Assembly: GCA_963738135.1 (NCBI GenBank)
Contig: CAVTVK010000005.1
Span: forward strand, 543,781-607,780
Length of the DNA stretch: 64,000 nucleotides
Reading direction: 5' to 3'
Source of the DNA: Bog-473 sp963738135
Lineage (GTDB): Bacteria; Actinomycetota; Acidimicrobiia; Acidimicrobiales; RAAP-2
Each line of letters begins with the position of its first letter. Position 1 is the first letter of the stretch. Below the pieces are notes generated by a model. It did not search any database. It was not told the DNA's origin and worked only from the letters and a program-made list of their open reading frames with translations. Position numbers and translations under genes: made by a program. Shown here one piece after another: positions 61,392 through 64,000 of this stretch.

Positions 61392-62525
61392 ATGACGGGC
61401 ATCCAGACGGGCCGGGTGGCCCTGGTCATACACGGCGACCGCGCCCAGCGGGACACATCGACGTTCGAGAACTCTCGGCTGGCCCCAGTCGCCCAAGCCC
61501 TCGCTGAGGTCGGGCTCTCACCGGAGCCAGCGATCTTCTCTGAGGACATGGCCGACGAGGTGCGCGACCAACTCCTATCGGTCCAGGGTGTCCTGGTCTG
61601 GGTGGACCCAGTCACGGGGGGCGATGACCGCAGCCAACTCGATGTCGTCCTCCGCGAGGCGGCGGCGGAGGGAGTTTGGGTCTCGGCCCACCCCGACGTC
61701 ATCTTGAAGATGGGCACCAAAGAGGTGCTGTACCGGACGAAGGAACTGGGGTGGGGCTCGGACACCTTTCTCTATCGCACGATCGCCGAGTTCGAGGAGA
61801 ACTTCCCCGCACGCCTGGGGACCGGTGAAGCGAGGGTGCTCAAGCAGTACCGCGGCAATGGCGGCATTGGGGTATGGAAGGTGCAGGTCGCCGCCGCACA
61901 GCCTGGCATCACTCCAGTCTCGGTCCCTGGACTCGACACGCTGGTCGAGGTGCAGAGTGCCCGCGCCCGTGATGAGGTGGTCGAGGAGGTGACCCTCAGG
62001 GAGTTCACGACCCGCTGTCAGAAGTACTTCAGCTACTCGGGCGGGGAGGGTCGGCTCATCGACCAACCGTTCCAGCCGCGGATCTCCGAGGGCATCATCC
62101 GGTGTTACCTGGTCAAGGACGAGGTGGTCGGCTTCTCCCGCCAGTACCCCGCCGGTCGCTCGCCCGCCGAGCTCGAAGCGGCTGGCGGCTACAACGCTGC
62201 CCCGCCGGGGAGGGTCTTCGGACTCCCGGCGGCCAAGACCATGTACGGGCCGGAGGAGCGGATCTTCCAACGGTTGCGCCAACAGGTCCAAGACGAATGG
62301 GTGCCGGGTTTGCAGACCCTGGTCGATATTGACTTGGCCTCCTTGCCCGCTTTGTGGGACGCGGACTTCATCTTTGGGCCGCCGATTGACATGGTCGAGG
62401 AGTCCTATGTGCTGAGCGAGATCAACGTCAGCGCTGTCGCCCCGTTCCCGGAGCAAACACTGCCGAAGCTCGCTGGTGCAGTGTCGGCGGCCCTTCACCA
62501 ATCCACTGAGACGACGGCGGGCTAA
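61392..62525 (+). CDS. Cj0069-family ATP-grasp-like protein
   Basis: The 377-residue protein starts at ATG 61392 with GGGAGGAG at 61378-61385. It reads VALVIHGDRAQRDTSTFENS, QGVLVWVDPVTGGDDRSQLD, VWVSAHPDVILKMGTKEVLY, RVLKQYRGNGGIGVWKVQVA and YVLSEINVSAVAPFPEQTLP. The K-Q-Y-R-G-N-G-G-x-G-V block and the late E-I-N-V-S are like the ATP-binding and metal sites of ATP-grasp enzymes. The family (Cj0069, DUF6815) has no proven reaction that I know. It is divergent from the ABC ATPase, with a shared gap of 83 bases. Confidence 0.75.
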   Translation: MTGIQTGRVALVIHGDRAQRDTSTFENSRLAPVAQALAEVGLSPEPAIFSEDMADEVRDQLLSVQGVLVWVDPVTGGDDRSQLDVVLREAAAEGVWVSAHPDVILKMGTKEVLYRTKELGWGSDTFLYRTIAEFEENFPARLGTGEARVLKQYRGNGGIGVWKVQVAAAQPGITPVSVPGLDTLVEVQSARARDEVVEEVTLREFTTRCQKYFSYSGGEGRLIDQPFQPRISEGIIRCYLVKDEVVGFSRQYPAGRSPAELEAAGGYNAAPPGRVFGLPAAKTMYGPEERIFQRLRQQVQDEWVPGLQTLVDIDLASLPALWDADFIFGPPIDMVEESYVLSEINVSAVAPFPEQTLPKLAGAVSAALHQSTETTAG

Positions 62526-62548
62526 CACAACCGCCTATGTCAATCGGC

Positions 62549-62920
62549 TCAGATGGTCACGACGTTCACCACGAACGAGAGGATCGTCACTGTCGCTCGG
62601 AGCCGGGCGAACTGCGCTGGGTCGGCCGGTGGACGGAGTGCGGCGTAGATGCCGAGGAACACCCAGGTCAGTACCGGGGCCAGCCAGTCGTTGGCGCTGA
62701 GCGGACTGAGCCCGTCCTCGTTGAGTTGACCCATATTGGCGGACTTGCGAAAGAGGAATACTGACGCCCCAGTCACGAGGGCGATGGCCACGATGTCAAT
62801 CCATGAGCGGGTCTTCGTGAGCCAGATAGTCAACGGCACGGTGAGCAGTCCGGTGATGACGGCTGTCAAGGCGATGTGGCTGGTCGAGAACGCCGTACCC
62901 GTTGCCATCATCTGTACCAC
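62549..62920 (-). CDS. Small multi-pass membrane protein
   Basis: The 123-residue protein has four hydrophobic stretches: HIALTAVITGLLTVPLTIWL, DIVAIALVTGASVFLF, DWLAPVLTWVFLGIYAAL and ATVTILSFVVNVVTI. A short polar loop (FRKSANMGQLNEDGLSPLS) lies between the second and third. It is convergent with the Cj0069-family gene, 23 bases apart. No family is recognised and function is unknown. Met 1 and Met 5 are both possible starts. Confidence 0.6.
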   Translation of the reverse strand: MVQMMATGTAFSTSHIALTAVITGLLTVPLTIWLTKTRSWIDIVAIALVTGASVFLFRKSANMGQLNEDGLSPLSANDWLAPVLTWVFLGIYAALRPPADPAQFARLRATVTILSFVVNVVTI

Positions 62921-63140
62921 GAAGGGATGATCGCGCAGATCGGACCGGCATCAGCGGGGACTGCCCCAGTTCGCCGGGATTGTGCGCCATGCTGTGGCCA
63001 TGGCCCAAGGCCGTGACGACGATCCGAAGCAGACGCTCATCGAGATCCGCCAGAAGGACAGGAACGACTTGCCGCGAATATTGTCGCCCTCTATTCAGCT
63101 TTTGCCTCATCCAAACGACGCCTTACCGTAAGTCCCGTCG

Positions 63141-63635
63141 TCAGTTCCGCCCCCGGCTTGTGCGTTTCCGTACGAAGCGAAGGATGGCGATGTGCTTTTG
63201 GGTGTCACGCTGCATGAGCTCCACCAAGAGGCTGTTGAGCGAATCGTCCTTCGTGTCGCGAAGTTCGCGTTGGAGGCGCTTGAGTTCGCGAGCGTCCTCG
63301 CTCTCGTGTTTGAGGAGGCGCTCCGTCGCCTCGAGCACTGCGTCCCGGTCAGCGCGGCCGAAGTCGATGAATGGTACGACAGGTTCTGTCGCCTTCATGA
63401 GCGCAATCGTTTCGAGTGATTCAGCAAGATCCGAAAAGATTCTGTGGTGTCGAATCTCGTCTTCAATGAGCAGATTCACAAGATAGCGAAACGCTCTGGA
63501 CTCCGTTCGGTCGGCGATATCGGAATACTCTTCGAGTAACCCTCGCTCTGTCTCGATGTGGTTGGTCAAATGAGCATATAGCGCCCGATCCGTGGCAGAT
63601 GGCCCTGCCCAGGACTCGTTCGTCATGTCGATCAT
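63141..63635 (-). CDS. Ferritin-like four-helix protein
   Basis: The 164-residue protein is all helical: LYAHLTNHIETERGLLEEYS, SRAFRYLVNLLIEDEIRHHR, ILHF-like ends (ATERLLKHESEDARELKRLQ) and LVELMQRDTQKHIAILRFVR. Glu and His in ETERGLLEEY, EDEIRHH and HESEDARE/DTQKHI sit where ferritin-like or rubrerythrin-like proteins bind a di-iron centre. Members guard against iron or peroxide stress; the exact reaction here is unknown. It is a single gene, possibly coupled to a short upstream frame that overlaps it by 4 bases. Confidence 0.7.
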   Translation of the reverse strand: MIDMTNESWAGPSATDRALYAHLTNHIETERGLLEEYSDIADRTESRAFRYLVNLLIEDEIRHHRIFSDLAESLETIALMKATEPVVPFIDFGRADRDAVLEATERLLKHESEDARELKRLQRELRDTKDDSLNSLLVELMQRDTQKHIAILRFVRKRTSRGRN

Positions 63636-63832
63636 GTTCTCTCCATCGGATCGGATGTTGATGTTCTCTGATTCGATCGTGAACCTATAGTGACTCCGTT
63701 CGCACCGTCAGCGAACGTCCGGGATACGTACGTAGTGCCAGGCTGATCCCACACGACTCGTGGCGCCAAGGCCAAGACCATGACGAGCCACGGGCCCCCA
63801 GTGCGTCTGTCGTAGTAGTGGTGCGGCATCAT
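63632..63832 (-). CDS. Short hypothetical frame upstream of the ferritin-like gene
   Basis: The 66-residue frame reads MMPHHYYDRRTGGPWLVMVL, then ALAPRVVWDQPGTTYVSRTF, with a weak hydrophobic stretch. Its stop overlaps the ferritin-like start by 4 bases (63632-63635). The start PHHYYDxxxGGPWLVMVLAL looks like the N-terminus of small actinobacterial membrane proteins, but the sequence becomes polar at once, so a frameshift or chance frame cannot be excluded. Confidence 0.25.
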   Translation of the reverse strand: MMPHHYYDRRTGGPWLVMVLALAPRVVWDQPGTTYVSRTFADGANGVTIGSRSNQRTSTSDPMERT

Positions 63833-64000
63833 CGAAAGCCGTTCCTCTCGCGGGCCCTTTGCATTCAGGATGAGCGAGTCACGTTGCCCTTACTAGGGGA
63901 CGAAAGTCCCAATGTAGTGATGGGATGTCAGCCGCGCGTGCCCAGAACATCGGCAGGATGGACGGTTCGCCGCCGCAATCGAATGGCTACTTGGGAGTTG

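Overview
The window is high-GC DNA from an actinobacterium. A WhiB-family regulator (51.1 kb) is an Actinomycetota hallmark. The secreted proteins built from 'GYWLVASDGG' blade repeats, the bi-domain oxidoreductase and the style of the polysaccharide genes suggest Acidimicrobiia or a close relative. That placement is inference; no rRNA or tRNA gene was seen.

Region 1 (1-22.6 kb) is a Wzx/Wzy-type exopolysaccharide cluster. It holds the end of an ECF sigma factor gene, a polyprenyl-phosphate sugar transferase, a HIT-like protein, two LuxR-type regulators with unusual receiver domains, a UDP-sugar dehydrogenase broken by four frameshifts, two GT4 glycosyltransferases, asparagine synthase, a fused dehydrogenase/Gfo-Idh-MocA protein, a heparinase-type lyase, a frameshifted flippase, two Wzz-like proteins with degenerate kinase-like tails, an O-antigen ligase/polymerase and a methyltransferase. 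The expected order of work is: the initiating transferase loads undecaprenyl phosphate, the glycosyltransferases and modifying enzymes build the repeat unit, the flippase exports it, and the polymerase plus Wzz pair extends it.

Region 2 (23-39.6 kb) is a set of secreted proteins with YdcF, LhgO and a membrane J-domain protein between them. The secreted proteins are a 1248-residue esterase with an almost exact 816-bp internal duplication, a beta-helix protein and a second protein that share a C-terminal repeat propeller, an alpha/beta hydrolase, and a GH12-like glucanase. They probably act on extracellular polymers, perhaps the polymer made by region 1.

Region 3 (40-51 kb) is accessory DNA: PadR plus membrane protein, SnoaL-like proteins, a small secreted protein, a deleted tyrosine recombinase, an ArsR-ArsC fusion with a VOC protein, a GAF-LuxR regulator, and TetR with two amidohydrolases. 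Near-identical 25-bp direct repeats bound it at 40.04 and 50.89 kb, and with the integrase relic they suggest a decayed integrative element.

Region 4 (51-58 kb) holds WhiB, an MmpS-like protein, and two diverged IS110-family elements in the same orientation flanking a TMEM175-like channel gene. Paralogous copies of a small Cys/Trp-rich protein lie outside them. Region 5 (58-64 kb) has a PQQ-type propeller lipoprotein, a PASTA protein, an ABC ATPase, a Cj0069-family ATP-grasp-like protein, a small membrane protein and a ferritin-like protein.

At least ten genes carry single- or two-base frameshifts, several in homopolymers. Either the assembly has uncorrected indels or this stretch is decaying; raw reads would decide.
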